Shown here in pieces: positions 63,911-64,000 of a stretch of DNA of 64,000 nt. The notes under the pieces are model-generated. The model was not told where the DNA came from. It ran no database searches and saw only the letters and a list, made by a program, of their open reading frames with translations. The stretch covers positions 2,356,001 through 2,420,000 of the forward strand of contig NZ_CP033169.1 of the NCBI RefSeq assembly GCF_003691585.1, written 5' to 3'. The stretch's first letter is position 1, and every line of letters starts with the position of its first letter. The DNA is from Biomaibacter acetigenes (GTDB taxonomy: Bacteria > Bacillota > Thermosediminibacteria > Thermosediminibacterales > Tepidanaerobacteraceae). The position numbers and the translations under genes are program-made.

Positions 63911-64000
63911 GTTCTCCCTCCTATCGTATTCTTAATTCGATTTTAAGGAAATTGGCAGAGCCAATTTCTACTATTCCCACTTCCAACCTCCGGCTTCCCA

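Overview
The window looks like a chromosomal segment of a spore-forming, anaerobic, possibly thermophilic Clostridia-type Firmicute. The evidence is a CwlD-type spore-cortex amidase, a SPOCS (DUF3794) domain, a CggR-governed glycolytic operon, sigma-54, an alanine-signature (K+-dependent) membrane pyrophosphatase, a pyruvoyl arginine decarboxylase, lysine 2,3-aminomutase, and a corrinoid-activator (RACo/ASKHA) gene beside CooT and GcvH. No rRNA, tRNA or CRISPR array was seen. Most housekeeping genes lie on the minus strand.

Layout. 1-5.1 kb: 5' part of rnr, two Amidase_3 enzymes, a CofE-like protein, a pyruvoyl arginine decarboxylase and azlCD. 5.2-7.7 kb: an MFS/ChrB-like pair and an AbrB-VapC toxin-antitoxin module. 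7.7-19 kb: hppA, secG, eno, gpmI, tpiA, pgk, cggR, gap and rpoN (read right to left), with a promoter and tandem CggR operator before gap. 19-22 kb: a YflT-type stress protein, a Gln-rich coiled-coil protein and an FG-GAP/SPOCS fusion. 22-30.7 kb: amino-acid biosynthesis on the minus strand, as a T-box-controlled pheA-aroF-tyrA-aroA operon followed by separately promoted asd-lysC and a second asd. 30.7-39.3 kb: an accessory zone with a gamma-carbonic anhydrase, a MITE-like element, a SprT-type protein, a PHP phosphoesterase, thiN, remnants of an ISLre2 element and a phage terminase, an intact hicAB, and a composite IS wreck made of a DruA(DUF4338)/DDE element fused to an IS4-type transposase. 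39.4-49.7 kb: an amino-acid/peptide catabolic island (RocB-like, AlsT, KamA, PucR, YfcC, M20, DUF3343) and a GapB-like GAPDH. 50-64 kb: a secreted phosphodiester glycosidase, a DUF362 ferredoxin, an AbgT/two-M20 operon with a probable regulator, and the CooT/DUF3842/ASKHA/gcvH group.

How the genes connect. The glycolytic block, GapB-like enzyme and pyrophosphatase form central carbon and energy metabolism. The T-box operon and asd/lysC genes supply aromatic and aspartate-family amino acids. The 39-59 kb region imports and degrades amino acids and amidated or peptidic compounds.

A pervasive oddity is that five otherwise normal genes (gpmI, rpoN, one asd, thiN, the glycosidase) are each split by one apparent single-base indel, four of them in homopolymer runs. 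The simplest explanation is residual sequence error. The rpoN case also sits exactly on a canonical -1 slippery heptamer, so it deserves separate attention. No clear new multi-gene defence system was found. The most unusual items are the DruA-domain insertion element and its chimeric transposase ORF, the gap-cggR-pgk order with an intervening hairpin, and the FG-GAP/SPOCS fusion.
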